Positions 1 through 11,000 of a DNA stretch of 64,000 bases are shown one piece after another. The translations under genes and the position numbers were made by a program. This DNA comes from Mytilus californianus (Eukaryota > Mollusca > Bivalvia > Mytilida > Mytilidae), in NCBI RefSeq assembly GCF_021869535.1, contig NW_026262736.1, positions 552,755 to 616,754 on the forward strand, given 5' to 3'. The notes under the pieces were generated by a model, which did no database searches, was not told the DNA's origin, and saw only the letters and a list, made by a program, of their open reading frames with translations. Numbering within the stretch: position 1 is the stretch's first letter; the number at the start of each line of letters is the position of its first letter.

Positions 1-414
1 CTAGAGCATGAAAACTTATTGGTATCAATGAAGTGTACGGCCGCACTTTCCGACCTCACTGAAGAAACGTTTGTGTGAGAGTGAAGCCTAATCCCGACAT
101 TAACCCCAACTCCGAAACTACAAAAGATAAAGACTTGCGGTTTTCATCATAGGCTTAATTCTCGCAAAGTACTGCCCCTAACGGGGTCGATTTATTAATT
201 TCAAGCCAATCGAAGCATAGGATCATGTTGAGACTTTGAAAATATCGACTTTGAAAAGTACCAAAAACCACAACCTGACCCCCCACCCCTCCAAAACTGT
301 GATTTTTGAGAAGTTCGTGAAAAAACTTAATACGAAAATCTAATCGGTTAACCCCCTAGACTTACCCGTTCCAAGATAAAGTAAGGCCTTCAAAACAACG
401 ATTTTAACACATTT

Positions 415-608
415 GGGGTTTTGGTTTGGGTTAGTGTTTGGGTTAGAGTTAGGGTCAGGGTTTGGGTCAGGGTTAGGGTCAGGGTTAGGGTCAGGGTTTG
501 GGTCAGGGTTAGGGTCAGGGTTAGGGTCAGGGTTTGGGTCAGGGTTAGGGTCAGGGTTAGGGTCAGGGTCAGGGTTTAAGTTAGGGTTAGGGTCAGGGTT
601 TGCGTATG
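415..608 (+). repeat. Telomere-like hexamer tract of the 825-bp unit (36-bp minisatellite), exemplar
   Basis: From 425 to 604 the sequence parses into exactly 30 hexamers with no slippage. Most are TTAGGG, TCAGGG or TTTGGG, with a few edge variants (TTAGTG, TTAGAG, TTTAAG, TTTGCG). TTTGGG recurs at 461, 497 and 533, giving a 36-bp second-order period of six hexamers in which TCAGGG alternates with TTTGGG, TTAGGG and TTAGGG. The tract recurs in every standard unit. It has many G3 runs on the + strand, so G-quadruplex and R-loop potential is expected from base composition. It is a degenerate, then homogenised, relative of the telomere repeat rather than a functional telomere. Confidence 0.93.
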
Positions 609-1239
609 GTAGTGGACTTTGACGAGGGTTAGTGAGGTGCCCTTTTTCACTTCTGCGCATGTCTGCCCTTTTTTGTGACTGCGCATGCGTCAGAAATTTC
701 CAAAAATATTTCTAAGTACAGAGTATGAAAAGTGCCTTTGACTTCAATCTTCAAATAGGTGTAGAATGGATTTGAATAGAGATATTTTCTTAAAGTTAAC
801 TGTTCCGAAAAGATGAAAAGGCGATCTAGAGCATGAAAACTTATTGGTATCAATGAAGTGTACGGCCGCACTTTCCGACCTCACTGAAGAAACGTTTGTG
901 TGAGAGTGAAGCCTAATCCCGACATTAACCCCAACTCCGAAACTACAAAAGATAAAGACTTGCGGTTTTCATCATAGGCTTAATTCTCGCAAAGTACTGC
1001 CCCTAACGGGGTCGATTTATTAATTTCAAGCCAATCGAAGCATAGGATCATGTTGAGACTTTGAAAATATCGACTTTGAAAAGTACCAAAAACCACAACC
1101 TGACCCCCCACCCCTCCAAAACTGTGATTTTTGAGAAGTTCGTGAAAAAACTTAATACGAAAATCTAATCGGTTAACCCCCTAGACTTACCCGTTCCAAG
1201 ATAAAGTAAGGCCTTCAAAACAACGATTTTAACACATTT
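609..1239 (+). repeat. Non-telomeric body of the 825-bp unit, exemplar
   Basis: This is the part of the unit between two G-rich tracts, of unknown origin. It opens with GTAGTGGACTTTGACGAG. It carries two GCGCAT words (655-660, and within TGCGCATGCGT at 680-690) and an AT-rich middle. It also holds C-rich runs on the + strand and a small CCCC-TAAC-GGGG hairpin at 1000-1011. The 11-base word GACTTTGAAAA occurs twice close together near 1057-1083. I recognise no transposon termini, tRNA-like head or protein homology. An open frame on the minus strand (647-871, 74 codons) is kept in nearly all copies, but so is every other base, so this says nothing about coding. Confidence 0.85.
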
Positions 1240-2258
1240 GGGGTTTTGGTTTGGGTTAGTGTTTGGGTTAGAGTTAGGGTCAGGGTTTGGGTCAGGGTTA
1301 GGGTCAGGGTTAGGGTCAGGGTTTGGGTCAGGGTTAGGGTCAGGGTTAGGGTCAGGGTTTGGGTCAGGGTTAGGGTCAGGGTTAGGGTCAGGGTCAGGGT
1401 TTAAGTTAGGGTTAGGGTCAGGGTTTGCGTATGGTAGTGGACTTTGACGAGGGTTAGTGAGGTGCCCTTTTTCACTTCTGCGCATGTCTGCCCTTTTTTG
1501 TGACTGCGCATGCGTCAGAAATTTCCAAAAATATTTCTAAGTACAGAGTATGAAAAGTGCCTTTGACTTCAATCTTCAAATAGGTGTAGAATGGATTTGA
1601 ATAGAGATATTTTCTTAAAGTTAACTGTTCCGAAAAGATGAAAAGGCGATCTAGAGCATGAAAACTTATTGGTATCAATGAAGTGTACGGCCGCACTTTC
1701 CGACCTCACTGAAGAAACGTTTGTGTGAGAGTGAAGCCTAATCCCGACATTAACCCCAACTCCGAAACTACAAAAGATAAAGACTTGCGGTTTTCATCAT
1801 AGGCTTAATTCTCGCAAAGTACTGCCCCTAACGGGGTCGATTTATTAATTTCAAGCCAATCGAAGCATAGGATCATGTTGAGACTTTGAAAATATCGACT
1901 TTGAAAAGTACCAAAAACCACAACCTGACCCCCCACCCCTCCAAAACTGTGATTTTTGAGAAGTTCGTGAAAAAACTTAATACGAAAATCTAATCGGTTA
2001 ACCCCCTAGACTTACCCGTTCCAAGATAAAGTAAGGCCTTCAAAACAACGATTTTAACACATTTGGGGTTTTGGTTTGGGTTAGTGTTTGGGTTAGAGTT
2101 AGGGTCAGGGTTTGGGTCAGGGTTAGGGTCAGGGTTAGGGTCAGGGTTTGGGTCAGGGTTAGGGTCAGGGTTAGGGTCAGGGTTTGGGTCAGGGTTAGGG
2201 TCAGGGTTAGGGTCAGGGTCAGGGTTTAAGTTAGGGTTAGGGTCAGGGTTTGCGTATG

Positions 2259-5200
2259 GTAGTGGACTTTGACGAGGGTTAGTGAGGTGCCCTTTTTCAC
2301 TTCTGCGCATGTCTGCCCTTTTTTGTGACTGCGCATGCGTCAGAAATTTCCAAAAATATTTCTAAGTACAGAGTATGAAAAGTGCCTTTGACTTCAATCT
2401 TCAAATAGGTGTAGAATGGATTTGAATAGAGATATTTTCTTAAAGTTAACTGTTCCGAAAAGATGAAAAGGCGATCTAGAGCATGAAAACTTATTGGTAT
2501 CAATGAAGTGTACGGCCGCACTTTCCGACCTCACTGAAGAAACGTTTGTGTGAGAGTGAAGCCTAATCCCGACATTAACCCCAACTCCGAAACTACAAAA
2601 GATAAAGACTTGCGGTTTTCATCATAGGCTTAATTCTCGCAAAGTACTGCCCCTAACGGGGTCGATTTATTAATTTCAAGCCAATCGAAGCATAGGATCA
2701 TGTTGAAACTTTGAAAATATCGACTTTGAAAAGTACCAAAAACCACAACCTGACCCCCCACCCCTCCAAAACTGTGATTTTTGAGAAGTTCGTGAAAAAA
2801 CTTAATACGAAAATCTAATCGGTTAACCCCCTAGACTTACCCGTTCCAAGATAAAGTAAGGCCTTCAAAACAACGATTTTAACACATTTGGGGTTTTGGT
2901 TTGGGTTAGTGTTTGGGTTAGAGTTAGGGTCAGGGTTTGGGTCAGGGTTAGGGTCAGGGTTAGGGTCAGGGTTTGGGTCAGGGTTAGGGTCAGGGTTAGG
3001 GTCAGGGTTTGGGTCAGGGTTAGGGTCAGGGTTAGGGTCAGGGTCAGGGTTTAAGTTAGGGTTAGGGTCAGGGTTTGCGTATGGTAGTGGACTTTGACGA
3101 GGGTTAGTGAGGTGCCCTTTTTCACTTCTGCGCATGTCTGCCCTTTTTTGTGACTGCGCATGCGTCAGAAATTTCCAAAAATATTTCTATGTACAGAGTA
3201 TGAAAAGTGCCTTTGACTTCAATCTTCAAATAGGTGTAGAATGGATTTGAATAGAGATATTTTCTTAAAGTTAACTGTTCCGAAAAGATGAAAAGGCGAT
3301 CTAGAGCATGAAAACTTATTGGTATCAATGAAGTGTACGGCCGCACTTTCCGACCTCACTGAAGAAACGTTTGTGTGAGAGTGAAGCCTAATCCCGACAT
3401 TAACCCCAACTCCGAAACTACAAAAGATAAAGACTTGCGGTTTTCATCATAGGCTTAATTCTCGCAAAGTACTGCCCCTAACGGGGTCGATTTATTAATT
3501 TCAAGCCAATCGAAGCATAGGATCATGTTGAGACTTTGAAAATATCGACTTTGAAAAGTACCAAAAACCACAACCTGACCCCCCACCCCTCCAAAACTGT
3601 GATTTTTGAGAAGTTCGTGAAAAAACTTAATACGAAAATCTAATCGGTTAACCCCCTAGACTTACCCGTTCCAAGATAAAGTAAGGCCTTCAAAACAACG
3701 ATTTTAACACATTTGGGGTTTTGGTTTGGGTTAGTGTTTGGGTTAGAGTTAGGGTCAGGGTTTGGGTCAGGGTTAGGGTCAGGGTTAGGGTCAGGGTTTG
3801 GGTCAGGGTTAGGGTCAGGGTTAGGGTCAGGGTTTGGGTCAGGGTTAGGGTCAGGGTTAGGGTCAGGGTCAGGGTTTAAGTTAGGGTTAGGGTCAGGGTT
3901 TGCGTATGGTAGTGGACTTTGACGAGGGTTAGTGAGGTGCCCTTTTTCACTTCTGCGCATGTCTGCCCTTTTTTGTGACTGCGCATGCGTCAGAAATTTC
4001 CAAAAATATTTCTAAGTACAGAGTATGAAAAGTGCCTTTGACTTCAATCTTCAAATAGGTGTAGAATGGATTTGAATAGAGATATTTTCTTAAAGTTAAC
4101 TGTTCCGAAAAGATGAAAAGGCGATCTAGAGCATGAAAACTTATTGGTATCAATGAAGTGTACGGCCGCACTTTCCGACCTCACTGAAGAAACGTTTGTG
4201 TGAGAGTGAAGCCTAATCCCGACATTAACCCCAACTCCGAAACTACAAAAGATAAAGACTTGCGGTTTTCATCATAGGCTTAATTCTCGCAAAGTACTGC
4301 CCCTAACGGGGTCGATTTATTAATTTCAAGCCAATCGAAGCATAGGATCATGTTGAGACTTTGAAAATATCGACTTTGAAAAGTACCAAAAACCACAACC
4401 TGACCCCCCACCCCTCCAAAACTGTGATTTTTGAGAAGTTCGTGAAAAAACTTAATACGAAAATCTAATCGGTTAACCCCCTAGACTTACCCGTTCCAAG
4501 ATAAAGTAAGGCCTTCAAAACAACGATTTTAACACATTTGGGGTTTTGGTTTGGGTTAGTGTTTGGGTTAGAGTTAGGGTCAGGGTTTGGGTCAGGGTTA
4601 GGGTCAGGGTTAGGGTCAGGGTTTGGGTCAGGGTTAGGGTCAGGGTTAGGGTCAGGGTTTGGGTCAGGGTTAGGGTCAGGGTTAGGGTCAGGGTCAGGGT
4701 TTAAGTTAGGGTTAGGGTCAGGGTTAGGGTAGTGGACTTTGACGAGGGTTAGTGAGGTGCCCTTTTTCACTTCTGCGCATGTCTGCCCTTTTTTGTGACT
4801 GCGCATGCGTCAGAAATTTCCAAAAATATTTCTAAGTACAGAGTATGAAAAGTGCCTTTGACTTCAATCTTCAAATAGGTGTAGAATGGATTTGAATAGA
4901 GATATTTTCTTAAAGTTAACTGTTCCGAAAAGATGAAAAGGCGATCTAGAGCATGAAAACTTATTGGTATCAATGAAGTGTACGGCCGCACTTTCCGACC
5001 TCACTGAAGAAACGTTTGTGTGAGAGTGAAGCCTAATCCCGACATTAACCCCAACTCCGAAACTACAAAAGATAAAGACTTGCGGTTTTCATCATAGGCT
5101 TAATTCTCGCAAAGTACTGCCCCTAACGGGGTCGATTTATTAATTTCAAGCCAATCGAAGCATAGGATCATGTTGAGACTTTGAAAATATCGACTTTGAA

Positions 5201-8028
5201 AAGTACCAAAAACCACAACCTGACCCCCCACCCCTCCAAAACTGTGATTTTTGAGAAGTTCGTGAAAAAACTTAATACGAAAATCTAATCGGTTAACCCC
5301 CTAGACTTACCCGTTCCAAGATAAAGTAAGGCCTTCAAAACAACGATTTTAACACATTTGGGGTTTTGGTTTGGGTTAGTGTTTGGGTTAGAGTTAGGGT
5401 CAGGGTTTGGGTCAGGGTTAGGGTCAGGGTTAGGGTCAGGGTTTGGGTCAGGGTTAGGGTCAGGGTTAGGGTCAGGGTTTGGGTCAGGGTTAGGGTCAGG
5501 GTTAGGGTCAGGGTCAGGGTTTAAGTTAGGGTTAGGGTCAGGGTTTGCGTATGGTAGTGGACTTTGACGAGGGTTAGTGAGGTGCCCTTTTTCACTTCTG
5601 CGCATGTCTGCCCTTTTTTGTGACTGCGCATGCGTCAGAAATTTCCAAAAATATTTCTAAGTACAGAGTATGAAAAGTGCCTTTGACTTCAATCTTCAAA
5701 TAGGTGTAGAATGGATTTGAATAGAGATATTTTCTTAAAGTTAACTGTTCCGAAAAGATGAAAAGGCGATCTAGAGCATGAAAACTTATTGGTATCAATG
5801 AAGTGTACGGCCGCACTTTCCGACCTCACTGAAGAAACGTTTGTGTGAGAGTGAAGCCTAATCCCGACATTAACCCCAACTCCGAAACTACAAAAGATAA
5901 AGACTTGCGGTTTTCATCATAGGCTTAATTCTCGCAAAGTACTGCCCCTAACGGGGTCGATTTATTAATTTCAAGCCAATCGAAGCATAGGATCATGTTG
6001 AGACTTTGAAAATATCGACTTTGAAAAGTACCAAAAACCACAACCTGACCCCCCACCCCTCCAAAACTGTGATTTTTGAGAAGTTCGTGAAAAAACTTAA
6101 TACGAAAATCTAATCGGTTAACCCCCTAGACTTACCCGTTCCAAGATAAAGTAAGGCCTTCAAAACAACGATTTTAACACATTTGGGGTTTTGGTTTGGG
6201 TTAGTGTTTGGGTTAGAGTTAGGGTCAGGGTTTGGGTCAGGGTTAGGGTCAGGGTTAGGGTCAGGGTTTGGGTCAGGGTTAGGGTCAGGGTTAGGGTCAG
6301 GGTTTGGGTCAGGGTTAGGGTCAGGGTTAGGGTCAGGGTCAGGGTTTAAGTTAGGGTTAGGGTCAGGGTTTGCGTATGGTAGTGGACTTTGACGAGGGTT
6401 AGTGAGGTGCCCTTTTTCACTTCTGCGCATGTCTGCCCTTTTTTGTGACTGCGCATGCGTCAGAAATTTCCAAAAATATTTCTAAGTACAGAGTATGAAA
6501 AGTGCCTTTGACTTCAATCTTCAAATAGGTGTAGAATGGATTTGAATAGAGATATTTTCTTAAAGTTAACTGTTCCGAAAAGATGAAAAGGCGATCTAGA
6601 GCATGAAAACTTATTGGTATCAATGAAGTGTACGGCCGCACTTTCCGACCTCACTGAAGAAACGTTTGTGTGAGAGTGAAGCCTAATCCCGACATTAACC
6701 CCAACTCCGAAACTACAAAAGATAAAGACTTGCGGTTTTCATCATAGGCTTAATTCTCGCAAAGTACTGCCCCTAACGGGGTCGATTTATTAATTTCAAG
6801 CCAATCGAAGCATAGGATCATGTTGAGACTTTGAAAATATCGACTTTGAAAAGTACCAAAAACCACAACCTGACCCCCCACCCCTCCAAAACTGTGATTT
6901 TTGAGAAGTTCGTGAAAAAACTTAATACGAAAATCTAATCGGTTAACCCCCTAGACTTACCCGTTCCAAGATAAAGTAAGGCCTTCAAAACAACGATTTT
7001 AACACATTTGGGGTTTTGGTTTGGGTTAGTGTTTGGGTTAGAGTTAGGGTCAGGGTTTGGGTCAGGGTTAGGGTCAGGGTTAGGGTCAGGGTTTGGGTCA
7101 GGGTTAGGGTCAGGGTTAGGGTCAGGGTTTGGGTCAGGGTTAGGGTCAGGGTTAGGGTCAGGGTCAGGGTTTAAGTTAGGGTTAGGGTCAGGGTTTGCGT
7201 ATGGTAGTGGACTTTGACGAGGGTTAGTGAGGTGCCCTTTTTCACTTCTGCGCATGTCTGCCCTTTTTTGTGACTGCGCATGCGTCAGAAATTTCCAAAA
7301 ATATTTCTAAGTACAGAGTATGAAAAGTGCCTTTGACTTCAATCTTCAAATAGGTGTAGAATGGATTTGAATAGAGATATTTTCTTAAAGTTAACTGTTC
7401 CGAAAAGATGAAAAGGCGATCTAGAGCATGAAAACTTATTGGTATCAATGAAGTGTACGGCCGCACTTTCCGACCTCACTGAAGAAACGTTTGTGTGAGA
7501 GTGAAGCCTAATCCCGACATTAACCCCAACTCCGAAACTACAAAAGATAAAGACTTGCGGTTTTCATCATAGGCTTAATTCTCGCAAAGTACTGCCCCTA
7601 ACGGGGTCGATTTATTAATTTCAAGCCAATCGAAGCATAGGATCATGTTGAGACTTTGAAAATATCGACTTTGAAAAGTACCAAAAACCACAACCTGACC
7701 CCCCACCCCTCCAAAACTGTGATTTTTGAGAAGTTCGTGAAAAAACTTAATACGAAAATCTAATCGGTTAACCCCCTAGACTTACCCGTTCCAAGATAAA
7801 GTAAGGCCTTCAAAACAACGATTTTAACACATTTGGGGTTTTGGTTTGGGTTAGTGTTTGGGTTAGAGTTAGGGTCAGGGTTTGGGTCAGGGTTAGGGTC
7901 AGGGTTAGGGTCAGGGTTTGGGTCAGGGTTAGGGTCAGGGTTAGGGTCAGGGTTTGGGTCAGGGTTAGGGTCAGGGTTAGGGTCAGGGTCAGGGTTTAAG
8001 TTAGGGTTAGGGTCAGGGTTTGCGTATG
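2259..8028 (+). repeat. Higher-order repeat copy 1 (seven units, 5770 bp)
   Basis: Seven consecutive units (6 x 825 + 820 bp) carry an ordered set of private variants. These are GTTGAAACT in place of GTTGAGACT (variant base 2707), TTCTATGTA in place of TTCTAAGTA (base 3190), and a 5-bp shortening at the right edge of the G-rich tract (about 4724-4729, tract reads directly GGGTTAGGGTAGTGG). The same three variants recur in the same order exactly 5770 bp downstream. Shared variants at a fixed multi-unit period are the standard signature of a higher-order repeat spread by unequal exchange. Confidence 0.9.
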
Positions 8029-11000
8029 GTAGTGGACTTTGACGAGGGTTAGTGAGGTGCCCTTTTTCACTTCTGCGCATGTCTGCCCTTTTTTGTGACT
8101 GCGCATGCGTCAGAAATTTCCAAAAATATTTCTAAGTACAGAGTATGAAAAGTGCCTTTGACTTCAATCTTCAAATAGGTGTAGAATGGATTTGAATAGA
8201 GATATTTTCTTAAAGTTAACTGTTCCGAAAAGATGAAAAGGCGATCTAGAGCATGAAAACTTATTGGTATCAATGAAGTGTACGGCCGCACTTTCCGACC
8301 TCACTGAAGAAACGTTTGTGTGAGAGTGAAGCCTAATCCCGACATTAACCCCAACTCCGAAACTACAAAAGATAAAGACTTGCGGTTTTCATCATAGGCT
8401 TAATTCTCGCAAAGTACTGCCCCTAACGGGGTCGATTTATTAATTTCAAGCCAATCGAAGCATAGGATCATGTTGAAACTTTGAAAATATCGACTTTGAA
8501 AAGTACCAAAAACCACAACCTGACCCCCCACCCCTCCAAAACTGTGATTTTTGAGAAGTTCGTGAAAAAACTTAATACGAAAATCTAATCGGTTAACCCC
8601 CTAGACTTACCCGTTCCAAGATAAAGTAAGGCCTTCAAAACAACGATTTTAACACATTTGGGGTTTTGGTTTGGGTTAGTGTTTGGGTTAGAGTTAGGGT
8701 CAGGGTTTGGGTCAGGGTTAGGGTCAGGGTTAGGGTCAGGGTTTGGGTCAGGGTTAGGGTCAGGGTTAGGGTCAGGGTTTGGGTCAGGGTTAGGGTCAGG
8801 GTTAGGGTCAGGGTCAGGGTTTAAGTTAGGGTTAGGGTCAGGGTTTGCGTATGGTAGTGGACTTTGACGAGGGTTAGTGAGGTGCCCTTTTTCACTTCTG
8901 CGCATGTCTGCCCTTTTTTGTGACTGCGCATGCGTCAGAAATTTCCAAAAATATTTCTATGTACAGAGTATGAAAAGTGCCTTTGACTTCAATCTTCAAA
9001 TAGGTGTAGAATGGATTTGAATAGAGATATTTTCTTAAAGTTAACTGTTCCGAAAAGATGAAAAGGCGATCTAGAGCATGAAAACTTATTGGTATCAATG
9101 AAGTGTACGGCCGCACTTTCCGACCTCACTGAAGAAACGTTTGTGTGAGAGTGAAGCCTAATCCCGACATTAACCCCAACTCCGAAACTACAAAAGATAA
9201 AGACTTGCGGTTTTCATCATAGGCTTAATTCTCGCAAAGTACTGCCCCTAACGGGGTCGATTTATTAATTTCAAGCCAATCGAAGCATAGGATCATGTTG
9301 AGACTTTGAAAATATCGACTTTGAAAAGTACCAAAAACCACAACCTGACCCCCCACCCCTCCAAAACTGTGATTTTTGAGAAGTTCGTGAAAAAACTTAA
9401 TACGAAAATCTAATCGGTTAACCCCCTAGACTTACCCGTTCCAAGATAAAGTAAGGCCTTCAAAACAACGATTTTAACACATTTGGGGTTTTGGTTTGGG
9501 TTAGTGTTTGGGTTAGAGTTAGGGTCAGGGTTTGGGTCAGGGTTAGGGTCAGGGTTAGGGTCAGGGTTTGGGTCAGGGTTAGGGTCAGGGTTAGGGTCAG
9601 GGTTTGGGTCAGGGTTAGGGTCAGGGTTAGGGTCAGGGTCAGGGTTTAAGTTAGGGTTAGGGTCAGGGTTTGCGTATGGTAGTGGACTTTGACGAGGGTT
9701 AGTGAGGTGCCCTTTTTCACTTCTGCGCATGTCTGCCCTTTTTTGTGACTGCGCATGCGTCAGAAATTTCCAAAAATATTTCTAAGTACAGAGTATGAAA
9801 AGTGCCTTTGACTTCAATCTTCAAATAGGTGTAGAATGGATTTGAATAGAGATATTTTCTTAAAGTTAACTGTTCCGAAAAGATGAAAAGGCGATCTAGA
9901 GCATGAAAACTTATTGGTATCAATGAAGTGTACGGCCGCACTTTCCGACCTCACTGAAGAAACGTTTGTGTGAGAGTGAAGCCTAATCCCGACATTAACC
10001 CCAACTCCGAAACTACAAAAGATAAAGACTTGCGGTTTTCATCATAGGCTTAATTCTCGCAAAGTACTGCCCCTAACGGGGTCGATTTATTAATTTCAAG
10101 CCAATCGAAGCATAGGATCATGTTGAGACTTTGAAAATATCGACTTTGAAAAGTACCAAAAACCACAACCTGACCCCCCACCCCTCCAAAACTGTGATTT
10201 TTGAGAAGTTCGTGAAAAAACTTAATACGAAAATCTAATCGGTTAACCCCCTAGACTTACCCGTTCCAAGATAAAGTAAGGCCTTCAAAACAACGATTTT
10301 AACACATTTGGGGTTTTGGTTTGGGTTAGTGTTTGGGTTAGAGTTAGGGTCAGGGTTTGGGTCAGGGTTAGGGTCAGGGTTAGGGTCAGGGTTTGGGTCA
10401 GGGTTAGGGTCAGGGTTAGGGTCAGGGTTTGGGTCAGGGTTAGGGTCAGGGTTAGGGTCAGGGTCAGGGTTTAAGTTAGGGTTAGGGTCAGGGTTAGGGT
10501 AGTGGACTTTGACGAGGGTTAGTGAGGTGCCCTTTTTCACTTCTGCGCATGTCTGCCCTTTTTTGTGACTGCGCATGCGTCAGAAATTTCCAAAAATATT
10601 TCTAAGTACAGAGTATGAAAAGTGCCTTTGACTTCAATCTTCAAATAGGTGTAGAATGGATTTGAATAGAGATATTTTCTTAAAGTTAACTGTTCCGAAA
10701 AGATGAAAAGGCGATCTAGAGCATGAAAACTTATTGGTATCAATGAAGTGTACGGCCGCACTTTCCGACCTCACTGAAGAAACGTTTGTGTGAGAGTGAA
10801 GCCTAATCCCGACATTAACCCCAACTCCGAAACTACAAAAGATAAAGACTTGCGGTTTTCATCATAGGCTTAATTCTCGCAAAGTACTGCCCCTAACGGG
10901 GTCGATTTATTAATTTCAAGCCAATCGAAGCATAGGATCATGTTGAGACTTTGAAAATATCGACTTTGAAAAGTACCAAAAACCACAACCTGACCCCCCA

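Noticed and set aside
413..622. Plus-strand Gly-Ser-Gly-Leu open frame
   Set aside because: Starts with TTG rather than ATG and is a direct translation of TTAGGG/TCAGGG hexamers.
340..660. 106-codon minus-strand open frame repeated in most units, taken as a gene family
   Set aside because: The frame lies over a hexamer repeat open in several frames and on both strands, encodes low-complexity Pro/Asn/Asp repeats, and is conserved only because the whole unit is conserved. It is lost or altered in the 820-bp and type B units with no sign of constraint.
647..871. 74-codon minus-strand open frame in nearly all units
   Set aside because: Overlaps the previous frame, has no recognisable domain, and its substitutions (one Leu/Ile, a few in type B) simply mirror unit-level DNA variants.
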